A DNA stretch of 64,000 bases from Pilibacter termitis (GTDB taxonomy: Bacteria; Bacillota; Bacilli; Lactobacillales; Streptococcaceae): contig NZ_FUXI01000005.1 of assembly GCF_900167335.1 (NCBI RefSeq), positions 29,418-93,417 of the forward strand, in the 5' to 3' direction. The translations under genes and the position numbers were made by a program. Shown piece after piece: positions 36,343 to 46,796 of the stretch; the stretch's first letter is position 1; every line of letters starts with the position of its first letter. Under the pieces are notes generated by a model. That model worked only from the letters and a program-made list of their open reading frames with translations, was not told the origin of the DNA and did not search any database.

Positions 36343-37035
36343 TTACCCTGCATACCAAATTTTCTTCTGCAATTGTTCTTGAATTGGGCGATTGTTTTTC
36401 CGCCACCCATATTTTTCTAGGAAAGAAAATAACGTTCTGCTACTTAACGAAGCAATTTCAGAGAATACAACCCAATGAATATCCCCACGACACGGCGGTG
36501 TAGTAAATGAACCGTAATAAGCATAATAACTTGATTTTGACAAAATAAATTGGCTCAAGTCTATTTCCACCTCATCACAGCCTTCTACCCACTCAAAAAC
36601 AGAATGTTCCCTTGAGGCTTTCCCTCCTCGGAAAGTGTTTTGAATACAATCAAACAATACTGCGACAACTAAAACTTCACGAGCTTTAGAATAATGCACT
36701 AAATGAAACTCAATCGGATAACTTTTTCCGTCAATACTATGTTCACTTGGTAAATGAAAATGAATATCCTCTAAATAGAACCAGTTATCATTAAATTTCA
36801 CACGATTTTTTTTATTTTTTGGAAGAAAATGAAAAGTATGCTTTGACCACCGAATTTTATAAATGTCCTCTTCATAGTGAAGTTGTAAAAAATCCTTATC
36901 CAAGCTATTGGTCACTTTCTCCGTTGATAATGCAATTGGAGACTGCATATGCTTTTGACAAGCAAATTTGAACTCATCACAAAGTTCCTCCCAACGATGT
37001 GGCCCATTTTCTAAATAGTCCCATTCCTCCATATT
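36343..37035 (-). CDS. Alpha-class carbonic anhydrase, no signal peptide
   Basis: About 230 residues. Zinc ligands lie in the H-X-H of IHFHLPSEHSIDG and the later His of EFHLVHY. The C-terminal FTTPPCRGDIHWVVFSE is the alpha-CA substrate-site signature. Most bacterial alpha enzymes are secreted, but no signal peptide is visible from any of the three candidate starts (37062, 37047, 37035), so this one should be cytoplasmic. An AAAGGA lies about 12 nt before 37035. It stands next to the ureide genes, whose AllC and Gcl steps release CO2. Confidence 0.85.
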   Translation of the reverse strand, partial: NMEEWDYLENGPHRWEELCDEFKFACQKHMQSPIALSTEKVTNSLDKDFLQLHYEEDIYKIRWSKHTFHFLPKNKKNRVKFNDNWFYLEDIHFHLPSEHSIDGKSYPIEFHLVHYSKAREVLVVAVLFDCIQNTFRGGKASREHSVFEWVEGCDEVEIDLSQFILSKSSYYAYYGSFTTPPCRGDIHWVVFSEIASLSSRTLFSFLEKYGWRKNNRPIQEQLQKKIWYAG

Positions 37036-37062
37036 TATAATCATTCCTTTCGTTCCGCTCAA

Positions 37063-37574
37063 GGCACAACACCGTATAAAAACAGTTGTATATCCTCAAG
37101 TTTTGTCTTATAATCTACTTATATGGCTAACACCTTTTTAGATTTCTCACTATAAAGTGATGTAGTACACTTTCTACTCCTGATATTTCTTTTTCTTGTA
37201 GGACTGTAATGCACGCTAAATTAATATGCAGTTGCCTGTGGAATGATGTAAAATCTAAAAAAGTTGCAGTATAACCATATTGTAAAAAACTACAAGATAG
37301 GGCTAATTTTTTGTACCCTTTTTCTGTTTTCCTATTGTCTTATTTTTTCAAACTTCACCTCTCTATTCAAACGACTGAACCACCAAACCTTAGAACGCTT
37401 ACATTCTTTTGTTATCACTTTTCTTTTCATAGTATTATAAAACCTAAAGCTCCCTCTAGTATTTGTCCAAAACTCTCAAAAAACAAAAATGAAACTGTTG
37501 ATTCTACACAAGGAAAACTTTCCCAGCAAGAAGTACAATGTATTAAACGCTTACATTTTCTTTTGATATAAACC
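37063..37574. other. Long intergenic region between carbonic anhydrase and repeat block
   Basis: About 510 bp, A+T-rich, with no credible gene. Two cre-like sites on the minus strand, TGTAAGCGTTCTAA (37390-37403) and TGTAAGCGTTTAAT (37542-37555), share a longer similar context. They may bring one or both flanking transcription units under catabolite control. Confidence 0.4.
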
Positions 37575-38567
37575 GAAAGGCGAAGAGGGGCGGTCTGGAG
37601 TTTGTCGCAGTGAACCACGTCGTTTATTTACTCACAACATAGTTGTGAGCGACGTTGTGAACAGCGACCAAACTCCTGCCCCTCGTAGCTAGACAAACCG
37701 AAAAGCGAAGAGGGGCGGTTTGAAGTTTGCAACAGTGAGCCACGTCGTTCACTTAATCGCAACGCTAGTTGCGATCGACATTGCGAACAGTTGCCAAACT
37801 TCTGCCCCTCGGAGCTAGACAAACCGAAAGGCGAAGAGGGGCGGTCTGAAGTTTGCAACAGTGAGCCATGTCGTTCATTTAATCGCAACGCTAGTTGCGA
37901 TCGACATTGCGAACAGTTGCCAAACTTCTGCCCCTCAGAGCTAGACAAAGAAAAGCGAGCGGGGCGGTCAGGAGTTTGTCGCAGTGAGCCATACCATTTA
38001 CTTGCCTGAAGCACGGCTTCAGGTGGTATTGCGAACAGCGACCAAACTCCTGCCCCTCGAAGCTAGACAAAACGAAAAGCGAAGAGGGGCGGTCTGAAGT
38101 TTGCAACAGCGAACACTGTCGTTTATTTACTTGAAACGAAGTTTCAAGCGACATTGCGAGCAGTTGCCAAACTTCTGCCCCTCAGAGCTAGACAAAGAAA
38201 AGCGAAGAGGGGCGGTCAGGAGTTTGTCGCAGTGAACCACGTCGTTTATTTACTCACAACAAAGTTGTGAGCGACGTTGTGAACAGCGACCAAACTCCTG
38301 CCCCTCGAAGCTAGACAAAACGAAAAGCGAAGAGGGGCGGGCTGGAGTTTGCAACAGCGAACACTGTCGTTTATTTACTTGAAACGAAGTTTCAAGCGAC
38401 ATTGTGAGCAGTTGCCAAACTTCTGCCCCTCAGAGCTAGACAAAACGAAAAGCGAAGAGGGGCGGTAAGAAGTCTGTGGCAGTGAGCCGTGCCGTTCATC
38501 TACTCGAAACGAAGTTTCGAGCGGCACTACGAACAGCCACCAGACTTCTGCCCCTCACAGCTAGACA
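37575..38567 (+). repeat. PAL-A repeat block: copies 18-25, eight tandem elements
   Basis: Copies at about 37575-37695, 37700-37822, 37826-37948, 37950-38070, 38074-38195, 38197-38318, 38322-38443 and 38447-38567, each GAAAAGCG..CTAGACA on the plus strand, toward the MFS gene. Apical stems differ but pair: CTCACAAC/GTTGTGAG, ATCGCAAC/GTTGCGAT, CCTGAAG/CTTCAGG, CTTGAAAC/GTTTCAAG, CTCGAAAC/GTTTCGAG. Middle stems alternate between CAAC/GTTG, GTCGC/GCGAC and GTGGC/GCCAC types. Copy 25 ends at the ribosome site of the MFS gene. Confidence 0.97.
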
Positions 38568-38578
38568 GGAGACTTAAA

Positions 38579-39856
38579 ATGGAAATGAAACAAGAAAATG
38601 CCAATAAAAATTATTGGTTGCGTGTAATTGTAATGTTGTGTTTGGGCTGGGTGACTATTTGGATTTATCGTTCTTCCTTAAATCCACTTTTTTCTGAAAT
38701 TCAGCAAACAGTAGGGCAACACACCAATGCTCAAATGGGGCTTATTTCTAGCTGTTATTTCGTTGGTGCAGTTGGTATGCAAATTCCCTCAGGAATTTTA
38801 GTAGATAAATTTGGGAAGAAAACGGTGCTTATTCCTGGCTTTATCGCTTTCGCCTTGGCAGCATTTCTCATTGCACAAGCAAAAGGGTTGACGACAATTT
38901 ATATTGCAAGCGTCATTGCTGGAATGGGTTGTGGCTGTTATTTTGGAACAGCATACTCTCTTACCTCAGAAAGTATTCCAGCAGATAGAAAAGGGATTTC
39001 TACTGCAATTATCAACAGTGGTTCTGCTGTTGGCATGGGAATTGGGATGATTCTCTCAAGTCTATTCGTCAAACAAATCGGACTTCCTTGGCAAACCATG
39101 ATGTATATCTGCTTTGGTCTTATCCTGACAATGCTTGTCGTCTTCGTTCTAGGAATTAAGACCAATCAAACTCAAAAATCAACGAAAAAAACACAAATCG
39201 TTGAAGAAGTCGTGGTAGAAGAAGAAACCGAAGGCAAAAAAGGATTGTTCTCTCCTAAAATGTTAGTATCTTATTTATTGTATTTCGGCACTTGCTACGG
39301 CTATTACATGGTCGTGACGTGGCTGCCTGCTTTTCTACAAGATGAACGTGGATTCAAAGGAATTGCAATTGGCTTTTCTTCTGCTTTAGTAGCCTTTGCA
39401 GCAATTCCCGGGGCATTGATTTTCAGTCGTCTTTCTGACAAATATCGGACACATAAAACACTGATTATTTTACTGCTAGAAATTTCTGCGTCTCTCATGT
39501 TACTCTTAACCGTTTCTGCTCAAAATTCAACATTATTATTAGTTGGATTGATTTTATACGGTTTTCTTGGAAAACTTGCCGTTGAACCGATTATTATTTC
39601 GCATATTAGCGATCACGCCTCTAAAAAATTCTTGGGAACAACACTTGGTGTGTCCAATTTCTTCGGACTAAGTGCCTCAATTTTTGCCCCAACGATTACA
39701 GGAGTGATTTCTGATGCCTCTGGTACGAGAGAAATGGGCTTTTACATCTCTATTATCATCATGGCAGGAGCAGCTATTTTATTCTTCCTTGTTAATTCTT
39801 TCAAAAAAGAGAAAAAAGACACCGTCAATCTTTCTTCTCTTTCAGTAGATGAATAA
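38579..39856 (+). CDS. MFS transporter, probably for a ureide (paralogue 2)
   Basis: 425 residues and twelve membrane helices, highly similar along its whole length to the transporter at 25280-26497 (IWIYRS.L.PLF.EIQQ, GMQIP.GILVDK, LVAFAAIPGAL.FSRLSDK). The ATG at 38579 has AGGAG in front, again directly after the CTAGAC end of a PAL-A element; the longer frame from 38489 reads repeat sequence and is rejected. An acidic stretch VEEVVVEEETEGKK sits in the central loop. Likely imports a related ureide. Confidence 0.85.
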   Translation: MEMKQENANKNYWLRVIVMLCLGWVTIWIYRSSLNPLFSEIQQTVGQHTNAQMGLISSCYFVGAVGMQIPSGILVDKFGKKTVLIPGFIAFALAAFLIAQAKGLTTIYIASVIAGMGCGCYFGTAYSLTSESIPADRKGISTAIINSGSAVGMGIGMILSSLFVKQIGLPWQTMMYICFGLILTMLVVFVLGIKTNQTQKSTKKTQIVEEVVVEEETEGKKGLFSPKMLVSYLLYFGTCYGYYMVVTWLPAFLQDERGFKGIAIGFSSALVAFAAIPGALIFSRLSDKYRTHKTLIILLLEISASLMLLLTVSAQNSTLLLVGLILYGFLGKLAVEPIIISHISDHASKKFLGTTLGVSNFFGLSASIFAPTITGVISDASGTREMGFYISIIIMAGAAILFFLVNSFKKEKKDTVNLSSLSVDE

Positions 39857-39865
39857 AACTAGATA

Positions 39866-39906
39866 GCAAAAAAACGCATGAAGTTTTAAAACCTCATGCG
39901 TTTTTC
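39866..39906. terminator. Bidirectional terminator between MFS gene and ligA
   Basis: AAAACGCATGA.G / C.TCATGCGTTTT stem with A/T runs on both sides. Confidence 0.9.
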
Positions 39907-41961
<2,055 letters not shown>

Positions 41962-42023
41962 CTATTTTTTACAGCTAATTTTCCTCTGTAAAGAAAAAAT
42001 CTTGACATTTCAAATTATTTTTA

Positions 42024-42052
42024 TTGCGTTCTTCTCCGTTTTTCGTTATAAT
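42024..42052 (+). promoter_or_regulatory. rpsT promoter
   Basis: TTGCGT and TATAAT separated by 17 nt, about 65 bp upstream of the rpsT start. Confidence 0.6.
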
Positions 42053-42118
42053 GAAAAATGTTGATTACGAATTTTCTATTCTTCGTAACTCGTAAATTAC
42101 TAGTGGAGGTGAATATTC

Positions 42119-42370
42119 ATGCCTAACATTAAATCTGCAATTAAACGTGTTGCAACAAATAAAGCTGCAAACGAAAGAAACTCTGCACAAAAATCTGCTA
42201 TGCGTTCTGCAATCAAAAAATTTGAAACTGCAGTAGCTGAAGGAGTTGATGCAACAGAGCTTTTCAAAGCTGCAACAGTTGCCATTGACAAAGCAGAAAC
42301 TAAAGGATTGATTCACAAAAACAAAGCGAACCGTGACAAATCACGCTTGGCTGCAAAATTGGCTAAATAA
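42119..42370 (+). CDS. rpsT: 30S ribosomal protein S20
   Basis: 83 residues, strongly basic, with the S20 opening [11 protein letters not shown] and the ending [16 protein letters not shown]. Binds 16S rRNA at the bottom of the 30S subunit. GGAGGTGA before the ATG. Own promoter and terminator, so it is a single-gene unit. Confidence 0.97.
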   Translation: MPNIKSAIKRVATNKAANERNSAQKSAMRSAIKKFETAVAEGVDATELFKAATVAIDKAETKGLIHKNKANRDKSRLAAKLAK

Positions 42371-42376
42371 TTTTGG

Positions 42377-42399
42377 ACTTCCTTCGGGGAGTTTTTTTG
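42377..42399 (+). terminator. rpsT terminator
   Basis: ACTTCC-TTCG-GGGAGT hairpin followed by seven T. Confidence 0.85.
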
Positions 42400-42459
42400 T
42401 TGGGAAAATTGGCTACTTTTATGATATAAAAAGAACGCCATCTCTGACGTTCTCTAATT

Positions 42460-43890
42460 TTACATTGTTGCTAAAATAATCCAGTTCAAAATAAACAAGA
42501 GATTGACCACCCAAAGAATTGGATGAACTTCACGGAATTTTCCTTTCGCCACTTTTACCACTGCGTAGAAAATAAATCCTGCGGCAATTCCATACGAAAT
42601 GCTGTATGCAATTCCCATGAAGACACTTGCGAAAAATGCTGGAATTGCTTCTTCCAATTCACCCCACTCAATTTCTTTGAATGATGACATCATCATCACC
42701 CCAACCATGATTAACACTGGAGCGGTCGCTTGAGACGGCACTACGGCAAGAAGTGGGCTAAGGAAACTTGAGAGAGCAAAGAAAATCGCTACAAACACTG
42801 AGGTCAACCCAGTACGTCCTCCTGCACCAATTCCTGCGGCACTTTCTACATAAGTTGTTACATTACTCGTTCCAACGACTGAACCAATGGTTGTAGCTGT
42901 AAAGTCAGCAATCAATGCACGATCCATTTTCGTTTTGAAACCACCAACAGATGACTCATCTTCATCTGAAAACAATCCAGATTTCCGACCTGTACCGATT
43001 AATGTACCAATCGCATCAAACGTATTCGTCAAAGCAAATGCCAAAATTGTCATCAATGTTTGTGGAATTTTTGATGTGTCAGAAAATAGTGAGCCAAGTC
43101 CATCTTTACCTAATGCTACACCGAAAGTTTCACCTAATGCACCAAAAGCTGCTCCAAGTGAATTGTCTTTCCAATTAATCGCAGATAAATCTACAACACC
43201 TGTTAAAATTCCTACGATTGTTGTGATAACGATTGATAGTAAAATTCCTGCTTTTACTTGTCTTACAACTAAAATTGCCGTCAACGCAATCCCGAAAAGT
43301 GCAAGCAACACTGCTGGTTGAGAGAAATTGACAAGTGCTGGCACAGCACTAGAAGAAACTTCAATCGTTGCTGCACTCTTATCTGCTCCTTCACCAAACA
43401 CCGTATACGTGCCGGGATCTGCTGTAAATTTCAACAATCCTGCGTTTTTAATTCCGATATAGGCAATAAAACACCCAATTCCGCCACCAATTGCGTATTG
43501 CAATGTTTGTGGAATTGCATAAATCAACATTTTCCGTACCTTTGTTAGCGTAATGACTACATCAATCAACCCGCAAATGAATACCATCGCAAGTGCTTGT
43601 TGCCATGTATAGCCTAACGACAAGACAACGGTAAACGTGAAAAATGCGTTCAATCCCATTCCCGGTGCAAGTGCGTAAGGCACATTTGCAAATAATCCCA
43701 TGACTAACGTTCCAATTACTGAGGCGATAATCGTTGCCAAAAAGACCGCTTGGAAATTCATACCTGCTTGGCTTAAAATTTGAGGATTGACAAATAAAAT
43801 ATAGCTCATTGCGAAGAATGTTGTCACTCCAGCGAAAAACTCTGTTGAAACGCTTGTGTTGTTTTCCTTTAATTTGAAAAACTTGTCCAT
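42460..43890 (-). CDS. NCS2-family guanine/hypoxanthine permease (PbuG/AzgA-like)
   Basis: 476 residues and 12-14 membrane helices of the AzgA-like branch. It begins MDKFFKLKENNTSVSTEFFAGVTTFFAMSYI, with ALAPGMGLNAFF near 72-83, DAIGTLIGTGRKSGL and TYVESAAGIGAGGRTGLTS, all typical of PbuG/PbuO. It imports guanine, hypoxanthine or adenine with protons. Paired PurR-box-like sequences upstream suggest purine repression; no purine riboswitch is visible. AAGGAGAG precedes the ATG. Confidence 0.9.
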   Translation of the reverse strand: MDKFFKLKENNTSVSTEFFAGVTTFFAMSYILFVNPQILSQAGMNFQAVFLATIIASVIGTLVMGLFANVPYALAPGMGLNAFFTFTVVLSLGYTWQQALAMVFICGLIDVVITLTKVRKMLIYAIPQTLQYAIGGGIGCFIAYIGIKNAGLLKFTADPGTYTVFGEGADKSAATIEVSSSAVPALVNFSQPAVLLALFGIALTAILVVRQVKAGILLSIVITTIVGILTGVVDLSAINWKDNSLGAAFGALGETFGVALGKDGLGSLFSDTSKIPQTLMTILAFALTNTFDAIGTLIGTGRKSGLFSDEDESSVGGFKTKMDRALIADFTATTIGSVVGTSNVTTYVESAAGIGAGGRTGLTSVFVAIFFALSSFLSPLLAVVPSQATAPVLIMVGVMMMSSFKEIEWGELEEAIPAFFASVFMGIAYSISYGIAAGFIFYAVVKVAKGKFREVHPILWVVNLLFILNWIILATM

Positions 43891-43980
43891 AATAGAAGAA
43901 CTCTCCTTGTAAATGATTTTTTGTTAAGCAAATTCTCAAAATTCGCCTATTAAAATGAAAATAATAGCTCGGAAAACATC

Positions 43981-44025
43981 TTTTTCCGAATACATTTCAA
44001 GTTTACTTGTTTAATATTCGTTTTT
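43981..44025 (-). promoter_or_regulatory. Paired PurR boxes upstream of the purine permease
   Basis: On the minus strand AAAAACGAATATTA (44025-44012) and the inverted ATGTATTCGGAAAAA (43995-43981) carry CGAA/TTCG cores separated by 26 nt, as in Gram-positive PurR operators (consensus AWWWCCGAACWWT). A nearby CGGAAAACATCTTTTTCCG (43970-43988) is itself an inverted repeat. Confidence 0.6.
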
Positions 44026-44190
44026 CAAACTTTTCACTATCATTTTGTTAATAAAAATTTAAAAAGTTCGCATTTGAACCGTTTCCATAAAGGTTAAAAG
44101 GAATTTCTATCAAATAACCGACAATCGAAACAATCGCATATTTTAAAAGTTCGTGCTATGATAAGGAAAATAACAATAGGAGAGATTCAC

Positions 44191-45006
44191 GTGACAGAGA
44201 AAAAATTAATTGCGATTGATTTAGACGGAACGGCTCTAAACAGCGATTCTAAGTTGAGCAAAAAAACAATTCAATCATTGAAAAGAGTGAGCGAGAAAGG
44301 ACATTTTGTGAGTATCGTAACAGGTAGACCTTATCGCTTGGCGATTGACTTTTATCGTGAGCTTTCACTGACAACACCAATGGTCAATTTTAACGGTGGC
44401 TTGATTGTCCTTCCTGAAAAAGATTGGGCGGGCGAAAGACAGGCACAAATTGAGCGTGAGCTAGTCTTTGAAATTCTCGCACGCAAACATGAGTATGATT
44501 TAAACTTCATTGCAGCAGAGAATAAAGATCATTTTTACGTGGATAATTTTCATTATATGGAGCCAACATTTTTTGGTGCTGCTACTTTTTCCGAAGAAAA
44601 TCTGCTAACGCCAATGAATATGCGAATCAAACCAAATTCCATGCTGGTTAGTGCTTCTTCTGAAGAAAATAAACATTCTGTGGCAAGTGAATTACGAAAA
44701 GATTACGGTGATTTACTTGATGTCAACCCTTGGGGTGGACCAAATCCAATTTTAGAGCTTGTGCCAAAAGGGATTCACAAAGCACACGGGGTGAGCGAAA
44801 TTGCTGATTTTCTGCAAATTAAAAAAGAGAATATTTTCGCCTTTGGAGATGAATTAAACGATTTGCAAATGATTATCGAGGCAGGGTGCGGAATTGCAAT
44901 GAAAAATGCAAACGAAGAAGTAAAAGCTGTCGCAGATGACATTACACGTTTTACCAATGACGAAGACGGTTTAGCGGATTATTTAGAAAATGAACTAGGG
45001 TTTTAA
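44191..45006 (+). CDS. Cof-type HAD-superfamily phosphatase (second copy)
   Basis: 271 residues starting at GTG 44191, which has AGGAGA 8 nt before. The ATG at 44158 overlaps a TATGAT -10 box and is rejected. Motif I DLDGT near 10-14, motif III Lys, and motif IV FGDELNDLQMI near 224 with GIAMKNA following. Only moderately similar to the HAD at 7779. Substrate unknown (sugar phosphates are usual for the family). Single-gene unit. Confidence 0.9.
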   Translation: MTEKKLIAIDLDGTALNSDSKLSKKTIQSLKRVSEKGHFVSIVTGRPYRLAIDFYRELSLTTPMVNFNGGLIVLPEKDWAGERQAQIERELVFEILARKHEYDLNFIAAENKDHFYVDNFHYMEPTFFGAATFSEENLLTPMNMRIKPNSMLVSASSEENKHSVASELRKDYGDLLDVNPWGGPNPILELVPKGIHKAHGVSEIADFLQIKKENIFAFGDELNDLQMIIEAGCGIAMKNANEEVKAVADDITRFTNDEDGLADYLENELGF

Positions 45007-45053
45007 GCAATCGAAAAGGCTTGCAAAATTTAAATTTCAGCCTAAATGAAACA

Positions 45054-45112
45054 ATAGAAAAATCACATGAAATCAACATTTGAGAAAATGAAATTTCTGT
45101 GATTTTTCTATT
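45054..45112. terminator. Bidirectional terminator
   Basis: AGAAAAATCACA/TGTGATTTTTCT stem with inner pairing ATGAAAT/ATTT; lies between the convergent HAD and isochorismatase genes. Confidence 0.8.
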
Positions 45113-45130
45113 TTGCTAGTTTTTTCCCAA

Positions 45131-45190
45131 CCTCAAGTAAACGGTGTGGCTCACTGCCTCAGACTTCAAAACGCACTTCTCCGCTTTTCT
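45131..45190 (-). repeat. PAL-A half element
   Basis: Only the GAAAAGCG arm and part of the apex remain (GAAGTGCGTTTTGAAGTCTG.. on the minus strand); the CTAGACA arm is missing. It begins at the isochorismatase stop codon and uses the GAAGTGC basal type also seen in copy 8. Confidence 0.8.
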
Positions 45191-45741
45191 TATTTCCCTA
45201 CCACTTTTCCACCTAATACATTTTCAAAATGTCCTAATGCCCATGTGTGTCCAATTTCGTCAAAACTTGCTACACAGCTTTTAGGAATGGTAATGGTATA
45301 TCCTAAATTGTACGCATCAACGGCTGTATGCAAAACGCAAATATCCGTGCAAACTCCTACCAATGTCACTTCCGTTATCCCACGCTCACGCAGACGAATA
45401 TCTAAGTCCGTACCAGAAAACGCAGAATAATGTCGTTTATCTATCCAATAAACATTTTCTTGTCTCTTTGTTTGCTCGTAATATCCTTGCAACTCTCCGT
45501 ACAAATTGCGTCCAGTTGTCTCTGCCAAATTGTGCGGTGGAAAAAGTTTCATTTCTGGGTGGTAAGTGTCACTTTCTTCATGCTTGTCAATCGCATAGAC
45601 TACAAACTCCCCCTGCTCTGTAAATTCTCTCGTTTTTGCTAAAAGTGCATCGTGAATGTTTTGCCCTGCCACACCAGTGGTCAATTTTCCGTCTGTCGCT
45701 ACAAAGTCATGCGTGTAATCAATTGAAATGAGTGCTTTCAT
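45190..45741 (-). CDS. Isochorismatase-family cysteine hydrolase, likely nicotinamidase-type
   Basis: 183 residues. Catalytic triad Asp8 (SIDYTHDF), Lys of DKRHYSAFSGTDLD near 102, and Cys near 131 in LVGVCTDICVLHTA. Metal ligands look like Asp and His around VVYAIDKHEESDTYHPE. The AFSGTDLD and GVCTDICV segments resemble nicotinamidase PncA (NAD salvage); other amidases of the family are possible. AGGA lies 6 nt before the ATG. Lone gene. Confidence 0.82.
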   Translation of the reverse strand: MKALISIDYTHDFVATDGKLTTGVAGQNIHDALLAKTREFTEQGEFVVYAIDKHEESDTYHPEMKLFPPHNLAETTGRNLYGELQGYYEQTKRQENVYWIDKRHYSAFSGTDLDIRLRERGITEVTLVGVCTDICVLHTAVDAYNLGYTITIPKSCVASFDEIGHTWALGHFENVLGGKVVGK

Positions 45742-45843
45742 AAGAGTTCCTACTTTCTTGATTTCTATTATATTAATAATAACAAATTCTTTCGTAAATA
45801 CAAAAAAAAGCAGCTTAAAAACTACTTTTTTTGTAATCTCACT

Positions 45844-46719
45844 CTACTTCGCTGAAATCCAATAACTTGTTTCAAACACACCAAGCGGTTGAAGGACTTG
45901 CACACTTGATTTTTCATCAAAAATCCCGCTGTCTTCGGTTGTATCAGCAAAACTACACCAAGGTTCGATACAGACAAATGGACTTTCTTTTGGATAAGGA
46001 CTCCACAACCCTACGTAGTCGATATTGTCATAACTTAGTGTAAGTGCGTGCGGAGATTTATCTGATTTTATCGTAATTTCCGTATGTCCTTTTGTTTCAT
46101 AAATAAGTGCATCATTGTGAAATTGTTCGTGAAAAATTGCAATTTTCTCCACTTCTTCATCAAATTTCCCTGCCACATCAAGATAAGGCACCACAAACGG
46201 TATTCTTGTTCTCATGCCTTTTGGAGATAACTCAAAATAATAATCCTCAAACGTCAATCCTTCCGTCAATGGCACGTTAAATGCAGGATGTCCGCCAATT
46301 CCAAAGTACATTTTTTCTTGTGCATCTAAATTTTTCACTGTCCATTTCGTTTCAATCCCTTTTGCACTTAATGTATAAGTAATCAAAAGCTCAAACTGAA
46401 ACGGATAACGTGCGAGAGTTTCCTCATCAAAACGTAGTGATAAAACAATTGTTTCATCCGTTTGCTCAACTAAGGTAAATTCTTTGTCACGTGCAAATCC
46501 ATGTTGTGTGCTAGAATAGCTTTTCCCTTGAAAAATAAGCGTGTCATCTTTTAACTTGCCAACGTGCGGAAACAATACAGGCGTGTGTCTCGCCCAATAC
46601 TCTGGATTGCCATTCCAAATATACTCAATCCCCGTTTCCTTTGATTGATAGCTAACTAATTCAGCACCTAAGGATTTTATCGTTGCGGTAAATTGTTCGT
46701 TTTCAAGCGTGAAATTCAT
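45844..46719 (-). CDS. Aldose 1-epimerase family protein (LacX-like)
   Basis: 291 residues from the ATG at 46719, with GGAGG 7 nt in front; the ATG 6 nt earlier is too close to that site. All-beta galactose-mutarotase fold with STQHGFARDKEF near 67-78 (catalytic His), IGGHPAFNVPL near 147-157 and CIEPWCSFAD near 250. The branch is that of LacX-type proteins of lactic acid bacteria. Catalytic details of this branch are less certain than for true GalM. Confidence 0.87.
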   Translation of the reverse strand: MNFTLENEQFTATIKSLGAELVSYQSKETGIEYIWNGNPEYWARHTPVLFPHVGKLKDDTLIFQGKSYSSTQHGFARDKEFTLVEQTDETIVLSLRFDEETLARYPFQFELLITYTLSAKGIETKWTVKNLDAQEKMYFGIGGHPAFNVPLTEGLTFEDYYFELSPKGMRTRIPFVVPYLDVAGKFDEEVEKIAIFHEQFHNDALIYETKGHTEITIKSDKSPHALTLSYDNIDYVGLWSPYPKESPFVCIEPWCSFADTTEDSGIFDEKSSVQVLQPLGVFETSYWISAK

Positions 46720-46742
46720 GTTCATTCCTCCAATTCATATCA

Positions 46743-46788
46743 AGGCGAAATAGCACTTCTTACCTGCGTAAATAAGTGCTATTTCGTT
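46743..46788. terminator. Terminator hairpin downstream of codY
   Basis: Perfect 13-bp stem CGAAATAGCACTT/AAGTGCTATTTCG with a 15-nt loop between codY and the epimerase gene. Confidence 0.7.
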
Positions 46789-46796
46789 ATTTGAAA

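Noticed and set aside
37311..37571. 86-codon plus-strand frame upstream of the PAL-A block
   Set aside because: No ribosome site and low-complexity composition; it runs through the cre-like repeats.
37628..38154. Open frames of 72-128 codons in the PAL-A block 37575-38567
   Set aside because: Repetitive translation of palindromic repeats on both strands; not genes.
4420..38567. PAL-A elements as simple Rho-independent terminators
   Set aside because: In gene direction they end CTAGACAAA without a T-run, and several lie inside a probable operon.
43891..44157. Purine riboswitch upstream of the NCS2 permease
   Set aside because: No GGTTTGAGAGTTTCTACC-like core on the minus strand; PurR boxes explain the region better.
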